Positions 8,661 to 16,666 of a stretch of DNA of 64,000 bases are shown in pieces. The stretch comes from Aerococcus urinaeequi (GTDB taxonomy: Bacteria > Bacillota > Bacilli > Lactobacillales > Aerococcaceae): positions 1,178,001 through 1,242,000 of the forward strand of contig NZ_CP014162.1 of NCBI RefSeq assembly GCF_001543205.1, given 5' to 3'. Numbering within the stretch: the first letter of the stretch is position 1; each line of letters starts with the position of its first letter. The position numbers and the translations under genes were made by a program. The notes beneath the pieces are model-generated. The model saw only the letters and a list, made by a program, of their open reading frames with translations, ran no database searches and was not told the DNA's origin.

Positions 8661-8687
8661 GTCAACTGAATTTTAAAACAGGGTGAC
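8661..8687. promoter_or_regulatory. Possible second, imperfect BirA operator upstream of birA
   Basis: GTCAACT at 8661 and GGGTGAC at 8681 have the same 13-base spacing as the site before bioY, with one base changed in each arm. It lies 60-86 bases upstream of the birA start and could allow autoregulation. It is weaker than the bioY site. Confidence 0.35.
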
Positions 8688-8710
8688 GACGTATGTTTAA
8701 GCAAATAATA

Positions 8711-8772
8711 AAAACCCTTTATTCATGTACTTTTGACTTTAGTGAATCAAAAGTTTTAACACGATCAAAGGG
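8711..8772 (-). terminator. Branched terminator after the GNAT gene
   Basis: An outer stem (CCCTTT / AAAGGG) encloses a perfect inner 8-bp hairpin (ACTTTTGA / TCAAAAGT). In minus-strand direction it ends in a T-rich run, just beyond the stop of the gene at 8790. Confidence 0.6.
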
Positions 8773-8789
8773 CTTTTGTAATACTTATT

Positions 8790-9671
8790 TTATTCGTCTT
8801 CAAATGCTTCGAATTCATCAAAAGCGGCATTTTCAAGCATATAAGCAACTGGGTCAGCTTGGTAAGTTTGGATGTCTTCAATGATGGGGGCTTCGATTTT
8901 TCTATTTAGCCCAATTTGCATACCCTGGTCTTGGTAGCCTTGTTTTACATACATGTCATAAGGGGTATCGTCAGCATCAGCAGACAGGATAACCATTTTA
9001 CCTTCAGCGAGGGCTTTATCACATACCCATTGTTGGATGAGTGAACCGATTCCTTGACGCTGGTAATCGTCTAAAACTTGGAAATTATCAATTTCATAGG
9101 CATGAGCAAGACGGATGACATCTGTAATAGCGACTAATTTGTTATCGATATAGACAGCTAGGGCAGTAGTATTATTTTCCGCTAAAAACCATGGGTAATA
9201 ATTTAACTTTTGTGCTGCAAATTGACCTGAGTCATCAATCGCTTTATCAAAAACTTGGTTGAAATTAAAGTAGTCTTGTTCAATAGAAGAATCTACTTCT
9301 TTTAAGACGAGACGGTCGCCGTAGGTATCTTTGGCTTTGGTTGTAGCTTTGAAGTCAGCGGGATCTAGCACCATCAACTTGGTTAGTGAAATTTCGTAGC
9401 CCACTTCACCGATTGAAGTGAATAGGTCTGGGGCTAGTGGTTGATTCATTGGTAGTACAAAGCTGTAGTAAGCAAGGTTTAAGTCATATGCGTAATCTAG
9501 GAAATTGTCTTCTAGGATATCTAATTCTTCAGCTGTAGGGACGAAATCTAGGACGATTTTGTTGTTACTATACATGCTAGGGACCTTGCGATTACCAATG
9601 AAATAGTATAATTCGGTTTCATCGTAGGTATCAGCTAGGGTAAACATATTGTCAAAGGTAAATGCTTGCAT
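8790..9671 (-). CDS. GNAT family N-acetyltransferase
   Basis: The 293-residue protein carries a GNAT fold in its second half. Residues about 170-235 include ALAVYIDNKLVAI followed by the acetyl-CoA motif A, VLDDYQRQGIGSLIQQWV. The aromatic stretch DDTPYDMYVKQGYQ follows. The first 140 residues look like a diverged second GNAT-like half, as in LAB proteins that combine two such domains. The tail is acidic (DEFEAFEDE). The substrate cannot be predicted. The gene is monocistronic and divergent from the yabA operon. A GAGTTTCACTC-like inverted sequence overlaps the start, so the ribosome site is weak. Confidence 0.75.
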   Translation of the reverse strand: MQAFTFDNMFTLADTYDETELYYFIGNRKVPSMYSNNKIVLDFVPTAEELDILEDNFLDYAYDLNLAYYSFVLPMNQPLAPDLFTSIGEVGYEISLTKLMVLDPADFKATTKAKDTYGDRLVLKEVDSSIEQDYFNFNQVFDKAIDDSGQFAAQKLNYYPWFLAENNTTALAVYIDNKLVAITDVIRLAHAYEIDNFQVLDDYQRQGIGSLIQQWVCDKALAEGKMVILSADADDTPYDMYVKQGYQDQGMQIGLNRKIEAPIIEDIQTYQADPVAYMLENAAFDEFEAFEDE

Positions 9672-9842
9672 GAGTGAAACTCCGTTCGTTGGAAATTTTT
9701 TGTCGATTCATTGTCTTTATTTTAGCACAGGTCAGTCTAATCGTTTTAGGAAATGGTAGGTAAGGTAAAGCTACTGCATCAAGTAATATGACTAAATCAC
9801 TTTATCCGTACATTTTACCAATCAAAAACCGAACAGGTGTGC

Positions 9843-9972
9843 TATAATTGACGCTAGTTGAAAATGAAGTTTTCATTTAGGTTAGCCACATCATGTGGTA
9901 TCATGGAGAGTGAAAAAGCGTAGATATTGCGTTTTAACTGAAATGATCCGATAGCCAAATAGGCTTTGGCTA
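9843..9972 (+). promoter_or_regulatory. yabA operon promoter (extended -10) and hairpin-rich leader
   Basis: TGCTATAAT gives an extended -10 box (TATAAT at 9843-9848) without a convincing -35. The leader to the yabA start at 10013 holds several short inverted repeats: CCACAT/ATGTGG at 9886-9898, TAGCCAAA/TTTGGCTA at 9952-9972, and smaller ones between. The rest of the gap 9672-9842 shows nothing I recognise. Confidence 0.5.
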
Positions 9973-10012
9973 AACAGGTATAGGATGACTAGTAGAAAGT
10001 AGGTGTGGGAAC

Positions 10013-10408
10013 GTGGATGAACATCATGTAGCAGAAGAAATCACTGCATTGAAGAGTGATTTGCAGGGGATGATTGAAAAAATTGATGCTATCAATGAGG
10101 AATGGGACAAATTATTGATTTCTTCCCATAACTTGAAAATGGAAAATTTTTATTTACGTGAACGGGTACAAGAGTTAACGGAATTAAACGATAGTTTATC
10201 GCAAAATACTGCGAAAACAGATGAACCTGCTGACGAGGATACGCCACAGGTGATGTCAAAAGCCCGTCAAAATCTTATGAATATCTACGAAGATGGCTTC
10301 CATATTTGCAATATTTCCTACGGCCAACGCCGTGGAAATGACGAGCAGTGCATGTTCTGTTTAGATATTCTGTATGGTGAGCGTGCTGGTGAGGGGAATC
10401 AAGGCTAA
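10013..10408 (+). CDS. yabA: DNA replication initiation control protein YabA
   Basis: This 131-residue protein has an N-terminal coiled coil (about residues 5-65, heptads through LKSDLQGMIEKIDAINEEW and LRERVQELTELNDSL), an acidic linker, and a C-terminal zinc motif. The metal ligands appear as HIC near residue 98 and CMFC near 113. YabA binds DnaA and DnaN and limits re-initiation of replication in Bacillus and relatives. The GTG at 10013 follows an AGGTG site and the stop overlaps the ATG of trmN6 (TAATG). The gene opens the conserved yabA-trmN6-yazA-rsmI operon. Confidence 0.93.
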   Translation: MDEHHVAEEITALKSDLQGMIEKIDAINEEWDKLLISSHNLKMENFYLRERVQELTELNDSLSQNTAKTDEPADEDTPQVMSKARQNLMNIYEDGFHICNISYGQRRGNDEQCMFCLDILYGERAGEGNQG

Positions 10409-11166
10409 TGGAGACACCCTTATTACAAGCAGGCGAACGGTTGGATGCCTTAATTCCGCAAAATCTTGAAATTATTCAAAGTGACCTGACCTTCTCCTTT
10501 TCAGTAGACGCAATTTTATTGGCGCATTTTGCCCAGGTGTCTTCGAGCCGGGTGAAACAGGTCATTGATTTTTGTTCGGGTAATGGGGTGATTCCTTTAT
10601 TACTGTCGGCTAAAACGAGTGATAAAACCCAGATTCATGGGATTGAAATTCAACCTCAAGTAGCAGACATGGCCAAGCGATCGATGGTACATAATGACTT
10701 GGCGGACAAAATTACGGTTCACCAGATGGATTTAAAAGCTGTCCGTGATGCCTTTAAAAAGGATTCTGTGGATGTAGTGACTTGTAATCCACCATATTTT
10801 AAAAAATATGATGAATCTAAGGTCAATTTATTAGATGCGAAAACCTTAGCGCGTCATGAAGTGGCCATGACAGCGGAAGATATTTTCCAGCAGGCTCAGT
10901 TTGTCCTACGTAACCGTGGTAAATTATATATTGTCCATAGACCTGAGCGGTTGAGTGAGTTGATTGTACTTGGTAACCAGTATCATTTAACTTTGAAGCG
11001 GCTGCAGTTTATCTATCCTAAACCAGGTAAAGAAGCGAAAACTATTTTGCTCGAATTCATGAAAGATGGTCACGATAAAGGATTGCGGGTCTTGCCACCT
11101 TTCTATACCCAAACCGTTTCAGATGAATATACACCGGAGATGAGACAGTTAATTTATGGCGAATAA
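10408..11166 (+). CDS. tRNA1(Val) (adenine(37)-N6)-methyltransferase family protein (YabB/TrmN6)
   Basis: The 252-residue class I SAM-dependent methyltransferase has a SAM loop, VIDFCSGNGVIPLLL, near residue 50 and the N6-adenine catalytic motif NPPYF near residue 127. It belongs to the TrmN6/YfiC group, which methylates adenine next to the anticodon of tRNA1(Val) in E. coli. YabB is the Firmicutes member at this locus. The ATG shares one base with the yabA stop, and the end overlaps yazA by 11 bases, so the genes are translationally coupled. The family is certain; the exact tRNA target is inferred from homologues. Confidence 0.88.
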   Translation: METPLLQAGERLDALIPQNLEIIQSDLTFSFSVDAILLAHFAQVSSSRVKQVIDFCSGNGVIPLLLSAKTSDKTQIHGIEIQPQVADMAKRSMVHNDLADKITVHQMDLKAVRDAFKKDSVDVVTCNPPYFKKYDESKVNLLDAKTLARHEVAMTAEDIFQQAQFVLRNRGKLYIVHRPERLSELIVLGNQYHLTLKRLQFIYPKPGKEAKTILLEFMKDGHDKGLRVLPPFYTQTVSDEYTPEMRQLIYGE

Positions 11167-11536
11167 GTCAGAAAAATGGCACTACTTCTATGTGCTAGCT
11201 TGCAGTGATAATACGCTTTACACAGGCTATACGACTAATCCTGATCGTCGGGAAATGGTTCATAACCAAGGTAAGGGGGCCAAGTATACTCAGGCAGCTA
11301 GGCGTCGGCCCGTTCATATGGTTTACAGCAAGCCGTTTACATCAAAGTCGCGGGCCATGTCAGCGGAATATCGATTTAAACAATTAACCCGTAGACAAAA
11401 GGAAGCCTTCCTTAAAGAAAAGGGCGTCAGCCAAGTTTGGCCCCCAAAAATGTGGACGGACCGGGTGTCTGACAGCTTAGAGGGCAGTTTACCCTTTTTG
11501 CCGGAGGAAGAAAAAGCAGTTAAAGATGAGGAGTGA
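11156..11536 (+). CDS. yazA: GIY-YIG nuclease-fold protein YazA
   Basis: This 126-residue protein is a single GIY-YIG domain in its first 85 residues. It shows FYVLACSDNTLYTGYTTNPDRR (the Y...Y and conserved Arg) followed by HNQGKGAKYTQAARR and a conserved Glu in SAEYRFKQL. Proteins of this UPF0213 group are small structure-specific nuclease-like proteins of unclear cellular role. It sits between trmN6 and rsmI, as in Bacillus, with overlaps on both sides. The acidic tail (LPEEEKAVKDEE) is not conserved in general. Confidence 0.9.
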   Translation: MANKSEKWHYFYVLACSDNTLYTGYTTNPDRREMVHNQGKGAKYTQAARRRPVHMVYSKPFTSKSRAMSAEYRFKQLTRRQKEAFLKEKGVSQVWPPKMWTDRVSDSLEGSLPFLPEEEKAVKDEE

Positions 11537-11540
11537 GGGC

Positions 11541-12437
11541 ATGGTTCAGGTACAACATTCATTTACAAAGCAGGAGAATGAAGGGTTTGGTACCTTGTAT
11601 TTGGTGCCGACGCCGATTGGTAATTTGGAGGATATGACTTTTCGTGCAGTCAATACCTTGAAATCGGTGGATATGATTTTGGCTGAGGATACGCGAAATA
11701 CGCAGAAGTTGCTCAATCATTTTGAGGTGACGACGGGGCAGATGTCCTACCACCAACATAATAGTCAAACGCGGATTCCACAAATTTTGGCTATGCTAAA
11801 AGAAGGGCAGAGTTTAGCGCAGGTGTCTGATGCAGGGATGCCAGCAATTTCTGATCCGGGATTTGAGTTGGCGCAAGCAGCTATTGCAGAAGGTATTCGG
11901 GTTGTGCCGCTACCTGGAGCCAATGCGGCCTTAACTGGGCTAGTGGCTTCAGGTTTGGATACTGACCAGTTTGCTTTTATTGGATTTTTACCGCGTAAGA
12001 AGTCTGAGAAAAAAGCTTTCTTGGATGACTTGGTGAATTTTCCCTACACGATGATGTTTTATGAATCGCCTTACCGCTTGGTGCAAACCCTTGAGGATTG
12101 TCGTGATGCCTTCGGCCCTGACCGGTCTGCGGTAGTGGTGCGGGAGTTGACTAAGAAGTTTGAAGAGTTTAACCGAGGCAGCCTGGATGATTTGGCTGTG
12201 CATTTTGACCAAAATGGGCCGATTAAAGGGGAAATTTGCTTCTATATTGCGGGTAATGATGCGCCAGTGACTGAGGCGACGATGTTACAGGATGCTTTAG
12301 AGGAGATGTCCTTGAAAGACCAGGTGGACTGGTGGATGGGGCAAAAAGACTTGTCGACAAAGGATGCCATTAAACAAGTGGCTAAGCAAACGGGCGTGAA
12401 TAAGCGGGACGTGTACGCGGCTTACCACGAAATCTAG
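11541..12437 (+). CDS. rsmI: 16S rRNA (cytidine(1402)-2'-O)-methyltransferase RsmI
   Basis: The 298-residue tetrapyrrole-methylase-fold protein begins its core with LYLVPTPIGNLEDMTFRAVNTL and continues with AEDTRNTQKLLNHF, SDAGMPAISDPG and VPLPGANAAL, all RsmI hallmarks. It methylates the ribose of C1402 in the 16S decoding centre. An upstream ATG at 11526 is in frame, but ATG 11541 has the better GGAGTGAGGG site, so I chose it. It overlaps the annotated end of yazA only if the earlier start is used. The next gene follows after 8 bases. Confidence 0.95.
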   Translation: MVQVQHSFTKQENEGFGTLYLVPTPIGNLEDMTFRAVNTLKSVDMILAEDTRNTQKLLNHFEVTTGQMSYHQHNSQTRIPQILAMLKEGQSLAQVSDAGMPAISDPGFELAQAAIAEGIRVVPLPGANAALTGLVASGLDTDQFAFIGFLPRKKSEKKAFLDDLVNFPYTMMFYESPYRLVQTLEDCRDAFGPDRSAVVVRELTKKFEEFNRGSLDDLAVHFDQNGPIKGEICFYIAGNDAPVTEATMLQDALEEMSLKDQVDWWMGQKDLSTKDAIKQVAKQTGVNKRDVYAAYHEI

Positions 12438-12445
12438 GAGGCTTT

Positions 12446-13483
12446 ATGATTCCATATCTCATAGCGCTGACATGTTTTCTTGTTGGCATCGTCATTTTAG
12501 TGATTGCGCCCAGGAATTTGGTGGATAATTTCCTGTTTTTAGCGGGCTTTATTATTTTATTTTTTGCGATTTTAAATGATCCGACTTTTAACAACCATCC
12601 CTTCTTCCAGCATGTCTTTTATTGGTTGGACAGGTACGTCCGGTTATTAGCGCCTTTATTTACCATGATTTTTGGAGTTGGGATGATTTCCTATGCGTTG
12701 AAAGTCTACCGGGTTGAAAAGTCGAAATTGCAGTTGACGGTAGGTTTACTATTGGCTGCTGTATTGATTGGCGGAACTGTCTTCCAATATGTTGCCAGTT
12801 TCTTCTACTCGACCCTTTTTCACCAGGAAGTGGTACGGGTCTTCCAGTTTGCGATGGCCTATTTCGTGCTCGCTTTCGTCAATTATTTGGTGGTGACCTT
12901 GCGATTGACCTTGTTGGAGGATGAAGGCCAGCAGGATTTTGTGGTGATTTTGGGGGAGCAGCTGTCTAAGAACGGGGAACCTTCGGGTGCTCTGGAGAGT
13001 CGGTTGGATATGGCGGTGGATTACATTGAACGGCAACAGTTCCAATTTCAATCGGTGCCACGGATAATCGTGAGTGGGACGTCGACTGGGGCGGAGTCGC
13101 AGGTGAGTGAGGCGCGGATTATGGCCGATTATTTGGTGGACCACGGGGTGCCACCTGAGATGATTTTAATTGAGGACCAGGCGCGAAATACCCATGAGAA
13201 TTTTATTTACGCAAAAGGGATTATGCAGGCGAATGTGAAGCAGTTGAAAACGACGAAAGCGGTCTTTGTGACGTCGTCTTACCATTTATACCGCAGTCAG
13301 TTGTACGCCAATATGGAGGGCTTGTATCAGATGTCTGGTGTGGGTGCGCAGGCGACGATGATGGAGCGGATTTTAAATTGGGTGCGGGAGTTTGTGGCCA
13401 TTATTTTCATGCACCGGAAGTTGCATTTAGTGGTTTCTTGTTTGATGATTGGTTTAGGGGTCATCAATTTCGTACATTTTTAA
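12446..13483 (+). CDS. YdcF-like DUF218 membrane protein
   Basis: The 345-residue protein has about five to six N-terminal membrane segments (residues 1-165), then a DUF218/YdcF domain. Its markers are FVVILGEQLSKNGEPSGALESRLDMA, RIIVSGTSTGAESQVSEARIMADYL, and IEDQARNTHENF followed by VTSSYHLYRS. A last hydrophobic segment ends the protein. DUF218 proteins (YdcF, SanA, ElyC) are linked to cell-envelope metabolism but lack a proven reaction in Firmicutes. It has an AGGAGG site and follows rsmI by 8 bases, so it is probably the last gene of the yabA operon. Confidence 0.85.
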   Translation: MIPYLIALTCFLVGIVILVIAPRNLVDNFLFLAGFIILFFAILNDPTFNNHPFFQHVFYWLDRYVRLLAPLFTMIFGVGMISYALKVYRVEKSKLQLTVGLLLAAVLIGGTVFQYVASFFYSTLFHQEVVRVFQFAMAYFVLAFVNYLVVTLRLTLLEDEGQQDFVVILGEQLSKNGEPSGALESRLDMAVDYIERQQFQFQSVPRIIVSGTSTGAESQVSEARIMADYLVDHGVPPEMILIEDQARNTHENFIYAKGIMQANVKQLKTTKAVFVTSSYHLYRSQLYANMEGLYQMSGVGAQATMMERILNWVREFVAIIFMHRKLHLVVSCLMIGLGVINFVHF

Positions 13484-13618
13484 TACAATATTGAAATATT
13501 CAGCTTGAAATTGTACTTTCTTTGTATGGTTTTAGGCTATTTTTTTACAAAAAATGAGAGATATGGTTTAATAAGTTATGTATTATTAATCATATTTTAT
13601 TTAGGGGAGGAAACAAAA

Positions 13619-14014
13619 ATGTTAAAAGAATTCCGCGATTTTATTGCTAAAGGCAATGTTTTAGACTTGGCTATTGGGGTTGTAATGGCGACTGCTTTTA
13701 CTGCTATCGTTAACTCGTTAGTAAGTGATATCATCATGCCGTTTGTTGGATTGATCTTAGGGTCAACTGACTTTACTTCTATCACAGTTCAATTAGGTTC
13801 TGCTGTATTGACTGTAGGTAACTTTATCCAAGCAGTGATTACATTCTTAATTATTTCATTGGTATTATTCTTCGTTATGAAAGCTGTAGCATCATTGAAG
13901 AGCCAATTCGAAAAAGATGGTGTTGAAGAAGACGAAGAAGTTGCACTTGTTGATAGCCAAGAATTACTATTAACAGAAATCCGTGACTTATTAAAAGAAC
14001 AAAATAATAATTAA
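13619..14014 (+). CDS. mscL: Large-conductance mechanosensitive channel MscL
   Basis: The 131-residue protein begins MLKEFRDFIAKGNVLDLAIGVVMATAFTAIVNSLV, the conserved N-terminal helix and first transmembrane segment of MscL. A second transmembrane segment spans about residues 70-95 and an acidic amphipathic C-terminal helix closes the protein. It forms the homopentameric channel that releases solutes on hypo-osmotic shock. The frame is open to 13505, but the ATG at 13619 with GGGGAGG upstream is the right start and gives the usual MscL length. Confidence 0.97.
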   Translation: MLKEFRDFIAKGNVLDLAIGVVMATAFTAIVNSLVSDIIMPFVGLILGSTDFTSITVQLGSAVLTVGNFIQAVITFLIISLVLFFVMKAVASLKSQFEKDGVEEDEEVALVDSQELLLTEIRDLLKEQNNN

Positions 14015-14016
14015 GG

Positions 14017-14135
14017 TGTGAGCTTTGGCGTTTAGGCAGGTAGCACTGGAAGGAATATGCCGTAGCAAGTTTACTTGCTGCAAATATTCCTGAAGTGAAC
14101 ACCTGACTGCCAAAGCGAGTCCGATTTTAGGATGC
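14017..14135. repeat. Palindrome-rich intergenic repeat (family B), copy 1
   Basis: The segment after mscL contains TTTGGCGTTTAGGCAGGTA, a central part with GTAGCAAGTTTACTTGCTGC, and a mirrored end ACCTGACTGCCAAAGCGAG. The end is roughly the complement of the beginning. A similar layout occurs at 44718-44815 (GGCGTTCAGGCAGGTA ... ACCTGTCTGCCTTGC). It looks like a short palindromic dispersed repeat. Confidence 0.45.
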
Positions 14136-14218
14136 GAGATCCTCGAGCTCGACTATGAGGTGTGGGCCCGATTTTAGGCTCCGCCCTTTAATCTACCTTC
14201 ATCTATTTTGAATAAAGT

Positions 14219-14266
14219 AAAAGGCCTAGCTGAGTATGTAAGTATACTCAGCTAGGCCTTTTTTAG
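14219..14266. terminator. Bidirectional terminator between mscL and the prpD-like gene
   Basis: A perfect 17-bp stem (AAGGCCTAGCTGAGTAT and its complement) with a 6-base loop is flanked by A-runs on the left and T-runs on the right. It serves the convergent genes ending at 14014 and 14281. Confidence 0.93.
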
Positions 14267-14280
14267 TTGGCATAATGTAC

Positions 14281-15660
14281 TTATTTGACTTTCACTTGTC
14301 CTAGTAAGTCAGTTAAGACGCTGATATCAACGTTTTCGATATCTTTGATGGTAGCAGCAATCTTATCTGCTAGGTCAGCATCGATTTTACTTGTAAGGCC
14401 CTTGTATTTTTCCATTAAGACGTCCCAATCGGCAGGGTGGGTGTTGAAGCCATGGTAGTCATTTTTCTCAATTTCAAATACTTGGCCGTCATTGGTTTCT
14501 AGTTCAATACGGCAAGCCATTTCTGCTGGGAAACGGTCGCTGTAGGCTTGAACTGGTTCAACGTGGACTTTTTGTAAGAGGTCTTGAACGTCTGAACTAG
14601 TAATGCGGGCTGGTTCGTATTGGTCAGGCATGACTTGTCCGTCTAAGTAGGCGACAGCTAGCATGTAAGGTAGTGAATGATCTGCTTCCTCTTTGAATTG
14701 GATGTTCTTTTTGCCACCTTCCTCGCCACCACCGATAATATTGAAGGCTACGTCAAAGGTGTACAATCGAATTTCCTTAATGTCATCAGCGGCGATATTT
14801 TCTGCGTCTTTCAATTCCAACAAACCTTCAATAGAAGATTGGGAATGAATTTCAGCATTGTAGCGTTTGGTGATGGTTTTAGTTACTCGGTTTAAATCTT
14901 CTTTCGACCAGTCGATATCAAATTTACCAGCAATCGAATCCATGAATCCTTTGTTTCCTTCAAATACTTCTTCAGGTCCAGTAATGCCGTAGCTAGCGAG
15001 TAAAGTCGCATGCATGGCACCCATGGCCGTGTTTGGATAAGCCAACCCTTTCCAGTGAGATAGGGCACCGGTTCTAGTCACCCGCAATGAATTGTAGCCT
15101 GTACCTGCAATGGCAATCGCATTTGCGGTCTTATCAGCGTCTAATTTCAAGGCAGCGGCCGCACCTGCAGCGGCACCGTAACTTCCTTGTACGGTATGAT
15201 CAAAACCATGGTCACGTACGGGAGCAACGTCAGATAAGCGAGCTTGGACTTGGTAGGCGATGCCTAAGCCAAGTAAGAAGTCTTTCCCGCTACCACCAGC
15301 GTATTCAGTGGCGGCTAATACTGGGGCAATATTGTCAGATGGGTGGCAGGTTTCGTTTTTCGCTAGGTATGAATCGTTGTAGTCTAAATAACGGATAGCT
15401 GCCCCGTTATAAAAGGTTGCGTAGTCAGGACTGGATTTACCGCCACCAAGTAAGGTTACTAGTGGGGCGCCACCTAAATCTTCTGTCATCGTGCGGATAT
15501 CTTTCACGGGTTGGCCTTCTAAGGCACCGATCCCAACTCCAATACTATCTAAGAGACGTAATTTTAATACTTTAATGGCTTCATCTGATAAGTCATCATA
15601 GCTACGGCTTTCTACCCAGCTTGCAAGTTGTTGAACCAATGTTTGTTTATCGTTTGACAT
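14281..15660 (-). CDS. MmgE/PrpD family protein (2-methylcitrate dehydratase-like)
   Basis: This 459-residue protein has the MmgE/PrpD architecture. An N-terminal helical domain contains LRLLDSIGVGIGALEGQPV near residue 35, AIRYLDYNDSYL and CHPSDNIAPVLAATEYAGG, DHTVQGSYGAAAGAAAAL follows, and the C-terminal domain has an EIHSQSSIEGLLEL-like segment. Family members dehydrate 2-methylcitrate, decarboxylate cis-aconitate or act on iminodisuccinate, so the substrate is open. It is the last gene of a three-gene minus-strand operon after citrate synthase and a ComA-family gene; no prpB or prpC-prpD propionate set is present. The start has GGAGG. Confidence 0.85.
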   Translation of the reverse strand: MSNDKQTLVQQLASWVESRSYDDLSDEAIKVLKLRLLDSIGVGIGALEGQPVKDIRTMTEDLGGAPLVTLLGGGKSSPDYATFYNGAAIRYLDYNDSYLAKNETCHPSDNIAPVLAATEYAGGSGKDFLLGLGIAYQVQARLSDVAPVRDHGFDHTVQGSYGAAAGAAAALKLDADKTANAIAIAGTGYNSLRVTRTGALSHWKGLAYPNTAMGAMHATLLASYGITGPEEVFEGNKGFMDSIAGKFDIDWSKEDLNRVTKTITKRYNAEIHSQSSIEGLLELKDAENIAADDIKEIRLYTFDVAFNIIGGGEEGGKKNIQFKEEADHSLPYMLAVAYLDGQVMPDQYEPARITSSDVQDLLQKVHVEPVQAYSDRFPAEMACRIELETNDGQVFEIEKNDYHGFNTHPADWDVLMEKYKGLTSKIDADLADKIAATIKDIENVDISVLTDLLGQVKVK

Positions 15661-15764
15661 CTACTCGACCTCCGATATTTTATTAAGTCTATTTTCTTTA
15701 TAGATATATAAGGAGTATATGGTCAAAAACGCATACCCCCTATAGTTGATGTTTATATGACTAC

Positions 15765-16616
15765 TTAGTTTTTACCGTCGTTTAAGGTAATTACACGGCC
15801 GAATAACTCGTTGTTACCCCAGATACCGCGACGAATACCTTCTAATTGTACGATTTGACTATGGTCAACGAACAAGTTCACGTCTGGACCGTAGTTTTTA
15901 ATGTACCAAGAGAATACATCCGGATCAGCTGCTTCAAACATGACTTTTTCAGTACCTAATTCTGAAGCGAAACGGGTAGCAATTTCTGTTCTCCAGCTAG
16001 CCACACTTTCAGTGATTCCTTCAGACTCGATCATCAACATGTAAGCCCCAGCTTCTAAACAACGTTTACCTACTTCAATCGCTTGAGCGGGATCAAGTAG
16101 ACCGGCTGCTTCATTTTGTTCGATTGTGTTGGTACCACCTGAACCAAATTGCACACCGATTTCTGGCTTGGCTAATAGACCTGCATCTTGCACGCGTTCT
16201 ACTAAACGGACAATATCATCAGTTGGCATGGTAATAAATCCTGTAGAAATTTCAATGATGTCAAAACCAACACGTTTACATTCGCTAATGTAGTAGTCTA
16301 CCGCTTCGATTCCTTGTGTTAAAACATATTCCATGAATCCACCTGTAGATACTTTGACACCATATTCATGCGCCAAGTCTAAAATTTTAATCAATTCTTC
16401 TTCAGGCATTAAGGTGAAAGAACCACCAGCAAATTTCAAGATATCTACATGTTCACCCATTGTTTCTAACACATCACGTAAGTAGCGTTCACCCATAACT
16501 GTATAGTATGGTCCACGGATTTCTGTAATCCCGCGTGTACGTGGTTTTGCTTGACGGTTGTTATGTTTAATTTTAGTAAATGCTTCTTTATTGTTTAGAT
16601 CAGTGTTGTTTCCCAT
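15765..16616 (-). CDS. Phosphosulfolactate synthase (ComA) family protein
   Basis: The protein is a TIM-barrel of 283 residues. Near residue 27 it has KPRTRGITEIRGPYYTVMG, then VDILKFAGGSFTLMPEEEL, YGVKVSTGGFMEYVL, IIEISTGFI and KPEIGVQFGSGG, the block order of the ComA/PSL synthase family (also plant HSA32). ComA adds sulfite to phosphoenolpyruvate in coenzyme M and sulfolactate synthesis. No comB or comC partner is nearby, and the neighbours are citrate synthase and an MmgE/PrpD protein, so the true nucleophile may differ. An in-frame GTG at 16625 exists, but ATG 16616 fits the GGGAAAG site better. Confidence 0.82.
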   Translation of the reverse strand: MGNNTDLNNKEAFTKIKHNNRQAKPRTRGITEIRGPYYTVMGERYLRDVLETMGEHVDILKFAGGSFTLMPEEELIKILDLAHEYGVKVSTGGFMEYVLTQGIEAVDYYISECKRVGFDIIEISTGFITMPTDDIVRLVERVQDAGLLAKPEIGVQFGSGGTNTIEQNEAAGLLDPAQAIEVGKRCLEAGAYMLMIESEGITESVASWRTEIATRFASELGTEKVMFEAADPDVFSWYIKNYGPDVNLFVDHSQIVQLEGIRRGIWGNNELFGRVITLNDGKN

Positions 16617-16666
16617 AGTAATCACTTTCCCTTTCGTAAACCAGAGTGTCTGTTGTTATTTGATCG

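Noticed and set aside
8693-8884. 63-codon plus-strand frame between birA and the GNAT gene.
   Set aside because: It covers a terminator and the antisense of the GNAT gene, with no ribosome site.
12749-13144. 131-codon minus-strand frame within the YdcF-like gene.
   Set aside because: The sense frame has clear DUF218 motifs; the antisense frame shows no recognisable domain.
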